64,000 bases of DNA from the NCBI GenBank assembly GCA_001051155.2, contig JYIP02000011.1:992001-1056000 (forward strand), in the 5' to 3' direction. The position numbers and the translations under genes are program-made. Source of the DNA: Chrysoporthe austroafricana. Lineage: Eukaryota; Ascomycota; Sordariomycetes; Diaporthales; Cryphonectriaceae. Positions within the stretch are counted from its first letter, which is position 1. Every line of letters starts with the position of its first letter. Below, in pieces: positions 26,521-38,322 of the stretch. The notes beneath the pieces are model-generated. The model had not been told where the DNA came from. It made no database searches and was given only the letters and a program-made list of their open reading frames with translations.

Positions 26521-29500
26521 TAGGCCGGATATAGAAGTCTGTATCGATATAAGCGCTAGTTATTATGCTATCGCTAAAGAATTGCTAATACAGTTTTCCA
26601 AAGCGAAAATAAACTAGAATGTAAAGGCCAAGCTTAAAGGCATAGGCTAATTGCTAGCAAAAAGCTAAGCTGAATTCGATTTATATTTCCAGAGTAACAA
26701 ATACGGCTACTTATTTATATTTCGTATTCGAATAAGAGCTTAAATATTAAATCGATTAAAAACAAGCATCTTATTAGGATAGGAATATAATATTCTTTAC
26801 GAACTGGATATTCTGAATTCAGAATCGTTTATACGATTTGGTTATTTTAGTAATATTATAGCAAAAGTAGAAATATTTGCCTGAATGCTAGTACGATCCC
26901 GGCAAGCAAAAGCTGCAATTATTACGGTAATGCTGCTTAAATCTTATAAGCTAATTCCTATTAGTATTAAACGAATCCCAAAAACGTAACCTTTCTATTC
27001 AAGCCGAAATAGAAAGGGTAAATGAATTGCTTAATAAGCTATTAAATTAAGGAAGTCTTAATAACGAACTAAATAATAACCCTTTTGAAAATCCAGAAAA
27101 ACCAATTTCTAAAGACAGTCGAACTATTCTAAACGGATTATATAACCTTGCTAGCGAATTACGATAATTATTATTATATCGTACGACAATATTTCTTTTA
27201 ACGAGCTAAAAACGGATTATAGTTTTCAGGAAAGCTAAATTCAAATTAATTATTATTTATTAAGCATATTTTCCAATAAACTGCGGAAATTATTGGAAAA
27301 TAGCTGGAAGAATACCGATTTCCGAATATAGAAACCCCCGAAATAAAAAATTATCTCGAAAATAATAATAAATTGGGGATTCGAAAGGATAAAGCTATTA
27401 AGGAATCGGAAATTAATTTCGGTATATACATTTGCAAGCATTTACCGGAATTTCTCTATAAAGTTATAGAATTAGTATAAGCATACGCTAGAATTTTCAA
27501 AAATATAAATCCTATTAATATACTAATCGATTAATAAATAAAAGTTAATTTAATCGAAAGATAGCAGAATTAGAAAATAAGATAAAAGCTATATTATTCA
27601 AATAAAGAAAACTAAGAAGTAATTAACGAAATTTTAGACAAGTTACATTAATAAGGTCGAACTAAATAAATTATAAATATAATGCTATTCGGTTTACTAA
27701 TTTTTGTAATTTGGAAGAATATAAATGGCTAAAAGAAAAATTATATAATAATTGATCTATACGCTTTAAATAAAGTCTTAATTCCCGATATTTATCCCTT
27801 GCTATTATAGCAAGAAATTATTAAATAGTTAAAAGGAAAAATATATATTATAGTAATAAATGTACGGCAATTTTTCTATTAATTCCTAGTATATCCAAAT
27901 TATAGAAACCAATTTACTATTATTAATTATCGTAATTAAGAAAGGATAAAAGTTTTACTTATAGAATTTCGAAATTTATTATCCTATATTTAGTATTTTA
28001 TAGATTAATTCTTACGATTATATTACAAATTTGCTTCCGCTTTTATAAACGATATTGTTATCTATTCAATTATAGAATAAGATTACTTGCAATACTTATA
28101 AATTATCTTTTCGCTATTTTTATGCAAAAATATTTTATTAGCTAAATTCAAATCGTTTTTTGGATATTTTTTAATCTAGATCTTAGGATTTAAAGTAAAC
28201 GGATTCGGAATTTCCAATACGGAATACCAGATGCAAGCTATTCGCAATCTGGAATTCCTTAAAATACTTTAATAACTGGAAAGGTTTATTGAATTTACAG
28301 GATATTTACGCTATTTAATTCTTAAATATAATTATAGAATTAATCCATTTCAAAGAAAGAAAACTAAAATACTAAGTAAAATTCGCTAATCGAACTATTT
28401 ATTCTTAAGTATAGAATAACAAAACTATATTATGCAAGCTATTTTCGATTTAATACTAGACGAAATTAATAGTTTTTACGATTTCAAAATAGTTTTGGAA
28501 GCTAAGAATGCTTTATTTTACTATATCATAAACAAATTTCTTTTTATTTAGCTAGATATATTTAAAGAAATAGGATTTCCAAACATTATTTTCCAATTAG
28601 CAAACGATTATATATAAAACGGAATATTGCTAATAGCAAGTATAGCCGTATAATTAATCTTCTATTTGAATAAGATAATTAACGAAATAAAACGAAAATA
28701 CTAGCTTATAGAATTAGAAATAGCCTATTTAGTATAATTAATACGAAAATTGCGAATAATAATAGGATTGAATTGAGCTAAGCTAATTTATATCCTTACT
28801 GATTACGTAATAATAATTAGCATTATTTATTCGTTATCTATAAATATAATAGATAAGATTAAAGCAAATATGCAGCTAATTCTCGTTTCGGAATATTTGA
28901 ACTAATTCGATTTGAAAGCATATTATATACCGAGAAAGTCGAACGTTTTCGCAAATGTTATATTAAAATTACTATTTACTCAGAAACTTATCGATAACGA
29001 AAGCGTTCTAAATAAAATATAAGAAAACGAATTTATCCAAGTTCTCAATAAAATATCTATAGATAGCGAAATGAAAAGACGTATTAAGAAAGGATACGAA
29101 AAATACTTTTTATAGTCTAAAATAATCGAATAATTAAAAAACTTAAATAAAGTTGCCCGATTACTTTTTATATTAAATTATAATAGCTTATTATTTCTCA
29201 AAAATTATTACGAGAAATAACGATTATATATCCCGAATGAAATAATATTAGATTTCATTAAAGAAACTTACGATAGAAAATACTATTTCGGCATAAATCG
29301 CATATAGCATAACTTAACGGATCGATTCGTTATCAGATATTGTTATGCCAAAATATGCAATTATATATCGATATATCGAATTTGTAACGAGAATAAAAAC
29401 GACTTATAGCAACCTTTAAAAGAAATGCAGCTTATATTATTTTTATTAATCCTATTCCATATTATTATTATAAACTTTATTATAGAATTACCGATAATAC

Positions 29501-30850
29501 TATTTATAAATACTATATAAGCTTTAATTAAAATGCTATTCCTAAATATATTTCTTACAATTACGGATAAGTATTCCAAAATTACAATTATTATATTAAG
29601 CAATGCAATATATATTATAGCAGATTGGGCAACCCTTATTTTACGGATATTTTATATTACTAATTAAGGAATACCCAAAAAAATTATTTCAGATAGAGAT
29701 TCGAAATTCCTATCGGAATTCTAGAAATATTTATAGGAAATTATCGGAACGAAACTTGCTTATTCTACTATTTCGCATTCGTAAACGAACGGGCAATCTG
29801 AAATAAAGAACCGAATAGTTGAAATAGCAATTCGGCATTTTATAACTGCTTATTCTAATGCAAAATAGACCGAAATAATACTGGCATTATAATTTAACCT
29901 GAATAATGCATATAATTAAGCTATAAAATATTCAGCTAGCCAAATGCTATTCGGATTCAATTTATTATCGGGCTAGTAAATAAGGGATATAATACCTCTA
30001 GCAAAAGAAATCTTCTAGGAAAAAACTTAACTTTTTATTGCCGAAACGCAAATAATAGCCAAATTGCAATATAATAAGCATTATTGCTAGATAATTTTCG
30101 AATTAAATAATTGAATATATATTCGTTTGGGCTACGGGTATTTATTGCTAAGTAATCCATTTCTGAAATTTTTATAATAAAGGATAAAATTTTTCCAAAT
30201 TATTCGAAAGATAGGAAATCTAGCATATAAGTTAAAATTAGCTCTCTATATAAATATTTATCTAGTAATTTCAATAATATAATTAACGCTTGCAAATTTT
30301 CTTAAAACGGACCTTTATAAATATAATTTTATATATTAGAATCCAGTAAATATATTAAAGGATCCGGATATCGAAAAATATTTGAAAAACTATTAATATT
30401 ACAAGCTAAAAAAGATAATTAGCCGCTATAAGCGAAAGTATAAATATAATCTGCGCAAAATTGAATATCTAGTAAAATAGATAAATTATTCTAGCTATTA
30501 TAATATATAGATATCCCGTAATGCTCTGAATGCGGACGAAATAATACGTAATTTCGAACGGAAACGCGAAGTTATAGCCGAATTGTAAGAAAGAGCAAAA
30601 CGAAAGCGGCCATTAGCGGAAGAAATCCCTGAACCGGGAGATATCGTTATAATTGCCTTACGAAAACGAGGCAAGCCAAAACGCGACTTACAAATAGAAA
30701 GTATATTAAAGCAAGCTAGTCTATTTATTCCAAGAAATCGAAAGAACCCGTAATATAATAAGCGCGCGTTAAAGTAAAAGCGATTGCTAGGTAAGACAAG
30801 TAAATTTCTAACGAATGCAAAAGGCTATTATTTCGTAAATTGCTAGTAAA
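26520..30850 (+). pseudogene. Element E pol: protease, RT, RNase H, integrase, chromodomain-like end
   Basis: Protease-like site at about 26546-26557: D-I-S-A with flanks V-C-I and S-Y-Y-A-I, as from D-T-G-A. RT about 27760-28600: L-I-P-D-I-Y-P-L, then F-I-N-D-I-V-I-Y-S near 28041-28070 (F-I-D-D with one D lost). RNase H is presumably between about 28350 and 29100. Integrase about 29250-30100: I-P-K-K-I-I-S-D-R-D-S-K-F near 29670-29710 and H-S-stop-T-N-G-Q-S-E near 29780, the typical Ty3/gypsy core. Y-L-V-K-stop-I-N-Y-S near 30460 looks like a chromodomain start. After it, the frame stays open with a basic tail to about 30760. Stops fit CAA/CAG/TGG to TAA/TAG. Confidence 0.8.
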
Positions 30851-31079
30851 TTTATTTTATTTTCCTTTTCTTATTAGCGCGCTTATAACTATTATTTCTA
30901 TCTATTTATTATAGCTAGCCGTATCGCCTTATCGTTATTACTTTTTATTATATTTTTGAATATTATTTTTGGGTATTAAGCTAATACTATTATTAATTTC
31001 GCTTTATTTTGCTAAGTTTCCGTAAACCTGTAAAAACTATATTAATAAAGCTATTAATATTATTAAAATTAAAATGCGT

Positions 31080-32360
31080 TATACGATTATCAAGTCGTAT
31101 TTTTCCGTAAATGCTTCGCTATAAGACTAAGATTGATAAGAAATAGTACGTTTAGCTATATTCAATTTCTATATAATACTATACTTTATATTTCAGGAAG
31201 AACTTTCTAAAGTCTGCCGAAAAAGCAGGACTATATAATATGCCAAGTATATTTATAAAGTATCGTTTAAAAACTGCCTTTCTTTGGAAAGATATCGGTA
31301 GGCTATATACTTATATAATAGCGAAAGCCATTTCTACCGTAATACTTATATAATAAAGAATTACTTAAGCGATTTCTTTCGTTATTAAAAAACTTATATA
31401 ATAGCCTTTTATCGAGCGCTAATTAGTAAAGGTTATACCGATATAATAAACCAAGAGGTCGAATATAATATTTACGTTTTTAATACCGAGCTAAATAGCG
31501 GCGATATTAATCGGCTGCTAATTACTAAAAAGGCCCAGGAACTCATTTTACGGTATTTTATATTATTATAAATTAACCGTTCTAGCTTTATTTACGAAAG
31601 ATAAGAGCTTTATCCAGGTATCTTTACTAGTACGGATGCTATTACGAACGAAAATATAAATAACAGATTAATAAATAATTCTATTAAAAGAGCATTGCTT
31701 GAATTTATTCCGAATTCACTTACCGTTCGTAATCTTATCTCTGCCCTATATACCCTATTAATAGCTTATCGTATCCTATTTCCTATTATAATATCGAAAA
31801 ACGATTGCTTACGAGATAAGCATAGCTATTATATTAAAGATAAAGCTAGACAAATAATATTAAATAATTATAGCAACCTTATTAAAAGGGAAGTAGATAC
31901 CATACGCTATACAGCCAATATAGCAGAAATCGTTATAATTTACGAATATAATTATAATATAGCCCTTATTGCCTGGAAGAAGATAGCCAAGAATATTAAA
32001 TTAGTTTTAACTAAGCTTAAAATTCCCGAACCTATTATACCGGTCGCTAATCTAAGCTTATTTGCTATAATAGAACGAAATTTTATAATATTAGCCAAGC
32101 ATTATCGAATTATAAACGATATTATCGACTTAACCGAAAACGATTTACCGAATATAGCTAATCTATTAGCTATATTAAATAAAGCTCCCCGAGCCAATAT
32201 TAATAGCATTTTGCTTTTGCGAATTATATTTCGCGCTATCCCCGCTTTATCTATCAAATATAACCTCAAATCCAAGGCTATTAAGGCCGAAATCGCAATA
32301 TATTACCGTATGCTAGCTTTCTATATATCCAAAGAATATATACGCTATAATTTTACTTAA
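31080..32360 (+). CDS. Accessory 3' ORF of element E, unidentified; last 221 codons open
   Basis: The open stretch 31695-32360 is the longest frame in the AT-rich blocks (221 codons, ending TAA). The same frame extends upstream with scattered stops to about 31080 (for example open about 31410-31560), so the original protein was probably longer and the first codon of the open stretch is not a real start. Composition is rich in I, N, L, A and K, with almost no Q or W, so RIP could remove few codons to stops. Predicted mostly helical, no transmembrane run, no motif recognised. It lies between pol and the 3' LTR of E in the same direction. It might be an env-like, regulatory or captured host gene; I have no evidence for any of these. 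Confidence 0.5.
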
Positions 32361-33588
32361 GGAAGCAATTTCGGTATTAACTGTCTTTACGTTACTAATA
32401 GCTTTGCCGTTTATAATAATATTAAGTTCGGCATTATCGGAATTTATAATAATTGTATCCAGTATTTCTTCCTTTTTATTATAGGAAAATATATATACAA
32501 GTTCGTTATTTGGTTCTGCAATTTTAATCTTACTGTCTTGTTTAACTAGTCGGGCTTATATTTTATTATAAACCAAATCTTCCGTTTCGAATACGATTTC
32601 AAAGCTATCAAGATCGTTTTCATTAAGGACGATATGGATTACGATTTTAATATTACTTTTCAGAAATAAGCTAACGAAAATAAAGACTACTTTAGCGCTG
32701 CCCGGTCCTTGCAATGCTAAAGTCGTATAATAGGCTTCAAGTCCTATATTCAAACGTATAGGCTGGTTAAGACTTTGCAATTTGATATTTATAATTATAC
32801 CGATTTCTGCAACTATATCGGAAAAGAAGAACTATTTGCTATATTCTTTCGCAATCTATTAAACCTTAAAGCTATTGCTAAAGCCCGGGAAATTATTCCT
32901 AATTAGTAAATATAGCTATTATTTATCGATATAATATTATTAGCAATATATAATACTGCTTTCTTCTAATAATTTATAAACCTAGCTATTTATATTAAAA
33001 ACTGGCTATAATATTGCTATATAATAATTATATACGGCTATCGGCTTTGCATACTGATATATCCTATCGTAATTTCATTTTATATTTACTATTATTATAC
33101 TTATTTAATACTCTATTATTTGAAAGCTATACTTTTTACTAATATTTACGAACAATTTTAGTTTTTAATTATATTTATGCCAAATATTTCGGCAATAAAT
33201 ACGATTAAGTATTACCGAAATATATTTGAATATCGGCTAGCCTTATTATATATAAATACTATATATATCCATTTATCTTAAGTATAAACCGATTGTAATA
33301 GAGGATTAATTCTAAGCTCCCGGTATAAGCAAGTTTTCTTTTAATTCCCGGCATAGGCATATTTGTTATTCAAATCCCTAGCATAAGCACGTTTACTTGT
33401 TAGGACTTTAATACGAGTCGGCTTTATAAAACGATTATTATTTCCTATATAATCTCTTTTATCCAATAGTGCTATTATGCCTTTCCTTGCTATATAACCC
33501 AGAGTTTTACTATATTATATTATTGCTATTCAAAACGTCTTTGATAATTAGCTTCCTTTGTAAATAAAAGTTATAAGGGGCCGGCAAT
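32361..33588 (+). other. Element E 3' untranslated or decayed region
   Basis: No convincing gene. Short open stretches on both strands (for example 32556-32780 minus) look like chance or decayed coding. Between about 33315 and 33395 a CCCGGCATAAGCA-like core recurs about three times at roughly 35-bp spacing. AAGGGGCCGGC just before 33589 is the candidate polypurine tract of E. Confidence 0.45.
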
Positions 33589-33796
33589 TAATAGTAAAAC
33601 CTATAAACGAAGTAAATTCGTAATGGATTTGCCTAGTAAATTTATAGTAAATCCCCTGGTAAATATACAGTAAATTTACTAAGTAGATGCTATACCTTTA
33701 CTAGGGGGCTTATATAATGCCTTAATAGGCTTTTAGCGTAGTTTACTTTCTTGGAAAAACCAGGCTTTATAATATATTTCAGTACGTTTACTATCA
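33589..33796 (+). repeat. 3' LTR of element E
   Basis: 208 bp, TAATAGTAAAACC...TTACTATCA, pairing with 15656-15863; followed by the TSD GTATT (33797-33801). Confidence 0.9.
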
Positions 33797-33801
33797 GTAT
33801 T

Positions 33802-36620
33802 ATTAAGCGTACTTTTTTTCTTTTGCTTCTTATTGTTATTTTTAAATTTTGATCTTTAAAGCTTTCGAATATTTGCTATTTATTAGCTTAAATTTCCGCC
33901 CAAAGTCTTTTTATGCTTATTATTTCTAAAGCGGTATTTTCTTATAATTCTATAATCCATATAGCTTTATAACGCTTTATATTAAATTATTCTTTTGTTA
34001 ATCGCTAGTTATTTGAATTTCTAATTTATTTTTAATTTGTATTTATAAGTTCGAAATATTCGTAATTCTTTTCTATTTTTTAGCGGGTCCGTTAGCCTTA
34101 AAAGTATATCTAAGCCTGTTTGAATGCATACTTTTAATATTATCTTTAATAATTAAGATTTTCCTTTTTTTGTCAATTATAATCTTTTTAGTAAGTACGG
34201 CTTATTCCTATAAAATTTGGCTAGTAATTTAATCGATCCGAAAATTATATTTCTTAAGCCAAAATATTCTTAAAATTAATTCGTATTATGCTATATTTAT
34301 AATATCGAAAATAATGCTTATTATAAAGCTTTAAATCGAAATAAGTAAATAATTAGTTTCCGTATCAATTATATTAAAGTTATATGCAACCGCTTTTCTT
34401 TCTATAATATTAAGTTTATAAGGATCTTTTTTTTGCGTTTAAGGAATTCGTTTTCTATTAACGATTTCCGGCAAAATGAAATTTCTTTATGCATTGCTAT
34501 CCAAAAATATACTATATCGTTACCCGTTAATATATGCGTTTAATATAATATGCTTCTTGTTTTCTATAATAGTCGTATATAAGGACTTAATAATTTTAAT
34601 CGGCTATTATTTTATTATAAGCAATCTTTCCTTTTTGAGATATTTTGGGCTTATTTTGCTACTTGCTTCGCTAACCTTTTTGCTTGGCTTTGAGCATACT
34701 ATTTTGCCTTTTCGGCTTTCTATAATCGGTATTATTCTTTAGCCTTATTTTATATATAAATAGTATATGCTATTATATAGCATTATTCCTATATTATTTT
34801 TCTTTAAATGCATTTTTATAAATAATTGTCGGGCAGTTTAATATAGGCATTATTATTTTCGATATATAAGACTTTCTTATATTTATTTCGGGATTCGGTA
34901 ATAAGTTGGATTAATTAATTCTATTCCTTAATTGGAAACTAATTATATTTAACTTTCTCGCTAAAATATGCTTAGCAGTTATAATATATATAATATATTT
35001 AAGCAAGCTTATAATAGCAAAAGTATAAGTAACTAATCCGTATATTTTTTTGAAGTTAATATTTGCTATTCTGAAATGGGATATTTTGGAAGAGTTCCTA
35101 TAATGTAAGCTTATAAATAAAGTATTTAATTTTCGTATATCTAATTATTCAATTATTATGCTTTTGTCGTAATTGCTTCGTATTTAAAATGCCGTATTTC
35201 TCTAATCCTTTTTCGAATATAAGGGTTAATAGGTTATTTGGCTATCGGTTTTGCAATGCCGTTTTTTCGAGCGTAGCGTTAAGTATTTATACTGCTATAT
35301 TTAAAGTACCGAATTCTTTCTTTATTATCGCTTCTTATTATCTGTCGAGGTATATTTTTAGGGGGAATTGCTTTAAATTTGAGTTTTAAGCGTTTATTAA
35401 GTTATTAAGTTATTCGAGCAATCCGAATCGCTGCTATTTATAGCCGTATTATAAAGTAAGCTTTTTTTTCTTATAGCGAATTATTGCTATTTTTTAAGTT
35501 TGCATAAGAATTATCCTAAACCTTTTTTTATCGAGAAGTATAGCAAGCAATAATTTTAATAATAGGCTATCCAGCTTATACTGCTATAATTAAAGTTTGC
35601 TGCTTGCTTTAGCAAAATATTTCTGTTTAGCTAATTGGGTTTTTATTATTAAGCGATATTAATTTATCTTTCTAAAATTAGCTTCTATTCCCGTTTCCTT
35701 TTTTCCTAATAATAATTGCGGGCAATATAGCCTTTCTTGCCGTAATTGTAATAAGTAATTCTCTTACATTATTCGTATATAAAGGTATTTAATTTTATAG
35801 ATTTAGTATATATTATACTTAAGTAAGTTATATTATTCCGAATTTTCTATTAAAACTTGCGCTTTCCAGAATTGGGTTAATACCTTGAAATATTACTATA
35901 GTTCTTTTATTATTATTAACGCTATTTATAGAATCGATTATCGATACGGACTGCTTTATTAATAAATTCGTTAAGTTTTTCGAGTCGATCTTCTTTATAA
36001 AGTTTATCCTTAACTTTTCCCTTAAATCCCGCATAATAAGTATCTATAAAGAGTTCGTTTTTGTAATCGAAATAGGCAATAATCTGCCGGAATTTAGCCG
36101 TATAATTCGTAGCTAAGCCGGTTTATCGTAATGCTTCTAACTATTATATTGCAATGCGTTATTCGTCCGGGTTTCCGAAAATTTTCGTAAGAGCTAATTC
36201 GAAATTAGCATAGCGTTAAAAAATGCGCTTAGTATTTTCGGAACGGAATTTTTCGCTATTATTCAAGTAATTGCAAAAAGTTAGTTTCTATTACTAAAAG
36301 GCTATTTTTTCGAAATAATTTCTTGCGAAATTGATTTTATCGTAAATAATTCTGAACTGGGTTTTATAATACTTGAAATAAGCTTTGAATTAAGTCAAGA
36401 AAGCTTAGAAGTTTTCTCGAATGCTTTTATAAAGCCCGGGCTTATTAAGCTTGAAAGCTTTAGCTTGCTAAAAAGTATTGAAATAAATAACTTCGTTTTT
36501 AACTTCTTCTAATTATTAATATAGGGCTATATTTTATAGCTAGAATTGCTTATTAATAAGAATAATTAAGGCCTTTTCCTGAAAAGCTTAATTGCTAAAA
36601 GAAAACAAAATCTAAAACGC
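33802..36620 (-). pseudogene. Element D gag, protease and start of pol
   Basis: Resumes D after E. Read on the minus strand: gag about 36620-35700, zinc-knuckle remnant at about 35765-35715 (Y-x-N-Y...G-Y, ligands lost), linking region, protease region near 34520-34450, and the RT-upstream linker to 33802. It is collinear by eye with C (10500-13225) and B. Heavily interrupted. Plus-strand open stretches here are shadows. Confidence 0.75.
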
Positions 36621-36686
36621 TATTATATTTCTTAATATTGCTTAAAGGGTATATATTAAACCGTTTTCGAATAAGAATCGTAAAAA

Positions 36687-37126
36687 TATTATAAATGCTA
36701 TAATAATCCTAAAATAATTGTAAAATCCGAAAGGTTTATGCTAGCAAAAGCAATATTAAATATAACTTTGAATATTGGAAATATACTTAAATAATTATTT
36801 GTAATATCCATAAGCTAATATAATTATTATTGGGATATAAATAGAGTCCAAATAATATTTAGATTTATAACTGAAAAGCTATAATAATTTATTTAGTAAA
36901 TATTTTATCCTTATATATCTGGCTTTTCAGTTCTGAATTATTAGCTTACTAAATAATCCGGTAATCCTGGCTTACTGAATCATTTAATAATCTAATAATA
37001 CTTATCTTATTTAACCCTAACCCTGGGTTAGTGCTTGTTAAAATTCCTTTGAGTGGGGATAAGGACCGGGCGTTTAGTTGCCAGCTTTCGCTTCTGCAAC
37101 CCCGGGTTCCTTATTAAGTTATAACA
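36687..37126 (-). repeat. 5' LTR of element D
   Basis: 440 bp, TATTATAAATGC...AGTTATAACA, the same family and length as the B LTRs. Telomere-like TAACCCTAACCCTGGGTTA from 37013. Right flank GTATC. Confidence 0.9.
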
Positions 37127-37580
37127 GTATCCTTAAAGCGAAAGTTTTCGCTATTATTTAAGTAATTGCGGAAAGTTGATTCTTATTACTGAAAAGCAGT
37201 TTTTTCGAAGCAATTTCTCGCGAAATTAATCTTATTGTAAGTAGTCCGAAATTAAGCATTATAGTATTTAAAATAGGCTTTGAATTGTATTAAGAAAGCC
37301 TGAAAATCCTTTCAAGTACCTTTATAAGGCCTAGGCTTATCGAGCTTAAAAGTTTTAGCTTATTAGAAAGCATTAAAGCGGAAAACCTTATTCTTGATTT
37401 TTTCAAGCTATTAATATAAGGTTATATTCTGCTATTAAAATTGTTCGTTAGTAAAGATAATTAAGGCTTTTTTCTGAAAAGCTTGGTTATTAAAAGAAGA
37501 CGGAATCTGAAACGCTATCATATTTCAAGTATTGCTTAAAAAGTATATATTAAACCGTTCTTAAATAAGAATCGTAAAAA
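37127..37580 (-). pseudogene. Element G gag fragment
   Basis: Gag sequence (minus strand) of a further element, G, matching by eye the start of gag in C, D, A and B (for example the blocks around 36240-36600). It is cut by D at 37126. The rest of G would lie left of the window. No intact frame. Confidence 0.75.
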
Positions 37581-37925
37581 TATTATAAACGCTACAATAA
37601 TCTTAAGATAAACTATAAGGTCAAAAGGTTTATACTAGCAAAAGCAGTATTAAATACAGCCTTAAATACTGAAATACGTTTGATAGATATTCGCAATATT
37701 TATAAGCTTAAAAGGCTATTATTTGAATATATAATAAGGTCCAAATAGTACTTAGATTTACGACTGAAAAGCTATAGTAATCTGTCTGGTAAGTATTCCG
37801 TCCTTATATATCCCGCTCCTTAGTATAGCTCTGTTAGATCTAGGGCAGATCTCCAAATCCTAGATCTGTCGGATCTATAGCAGATCCCCAGATCCCACCT
37901 CCTTTATAACCCTAACCCTGGGTTA
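37581..37925 (-). repeat. Truncated 5' LTR of element G
   Basis: Starts TATTATAAACGC and matches the F LTR read in reverse, including its AGATCT-rich block. The match ends with the telomere-like TAACCCTAACCCTGGG (37907-37922). The last roughly 100 bp of the expected 443-bp LTR, including the CA end, are replaced by unrelated non-RIPped DNA. This is the boundary between the AT-rich block and the island. Confidence 0.8.
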
Positions 37926-37945
37926 CGTAAGCGGTTGTGGAGGTT

Positions 37946-37970
37946 CCTGGCTGGCTGGCTGGCTGGCTAT
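37946..37970. repeat. Tetranucleotide repeat (CTGG)n
   Basis: About five to six copies of CTGG/GGCT, ending in GGCTAT, about 20 bp inside the island boundary. Confidence 0.9.
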
Positions 37971-37978
37971 ATAGATAT

Positions 37979-37991
37979 AAGGGTTAGGGTT
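37979..37991. other. Telomere-like motif, inverted relative to 37907-37920
   Basis: AAGGGTTAGGGTT lies 60 bp from the CCCTAACCCT of the truncated G LTR and points the other way. It lies in normal, non-RIPped sequence. Confidence 0.7.
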
Positions 37992-38322
37992 TCCTAATAA
38001 GGCAAAAGCGGTGACCAGGGGGGTGTCCGTTTCTTTTGACAGCGTTCTCCGTAGATCTTGAAAGATTTCTATAGTAGGCCAAGGGCTGGGTAAGCTTATG
38101 TAAGTAAAATAGATCCTTGTGCGAGGAAAGCTATATGTGTTGCGTTGATATGGACCCATGACTCGAGCCCATGTAAAGTTTAGGAGCAAGGCGGGGCGCC
38201 GGGAAATGTTGGATTCCGATGCTGAATGCCGAATGTTCCGGTCCATATGTCTGGCCTGTTTCCTGACCTGCCTGGTCCATCTCATTACATCTGCAAAGTG
38301 GCCCTGAGTCTTCATCCCTACC

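Larger units (their letters stand above)
15656..33796 (+). mobile_element. Element E: large Ty3/gypsy element with 208-bp LTRs, TSD GTATT
   Basis: Bounded by TGATAG...TATCA LTRs and the duplication GTATT at 15651-15655 and 33797-33801, where element D resumes. It spans 18.1 kb, of which 7.48 kb is the nested A1; E itself is about 10.7 kb. Its LTRs are short and unrelated to those of the other families, lack the telomere-like motif, and its RT has F-x-D-D rather than Y-x-D-D. It has a long gag-like region, pol with integrase and a chromodomain-like end, and about 2.7 kb of extra sequence before the 3' LTR that holds another ORF. Confidence 0.88.
6219..37126 (-). mobile_element. Element D: chromovirus interrupted by F, C and E
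   Basis: Reconstructed from collinear pieces read on the minus strand: 5' LTR 36687-37126, gag and early pol 33802-36620, then RT to integrase 13825-15650, then an integrase fragment 6219-6312. E is inserted between the first two blocks, C within integrase, and F beyond that at the left edge. Each junction is confirmed by resumption of the same reading order and, for C and E, a 5-bp TSD. D lies in the gag of element G; the five bases after its right end are GTATC, with the matching left copy outside the window. The LTR matches that of B, so D and B are one family. Confidence 0.8.

Noticed and set aside
37900..38000. True chromosome end (telomere)
   Set aside because: Only two TTAGGG-type units are present, and similar short stretches occur inside every chromovirus LTR family here.
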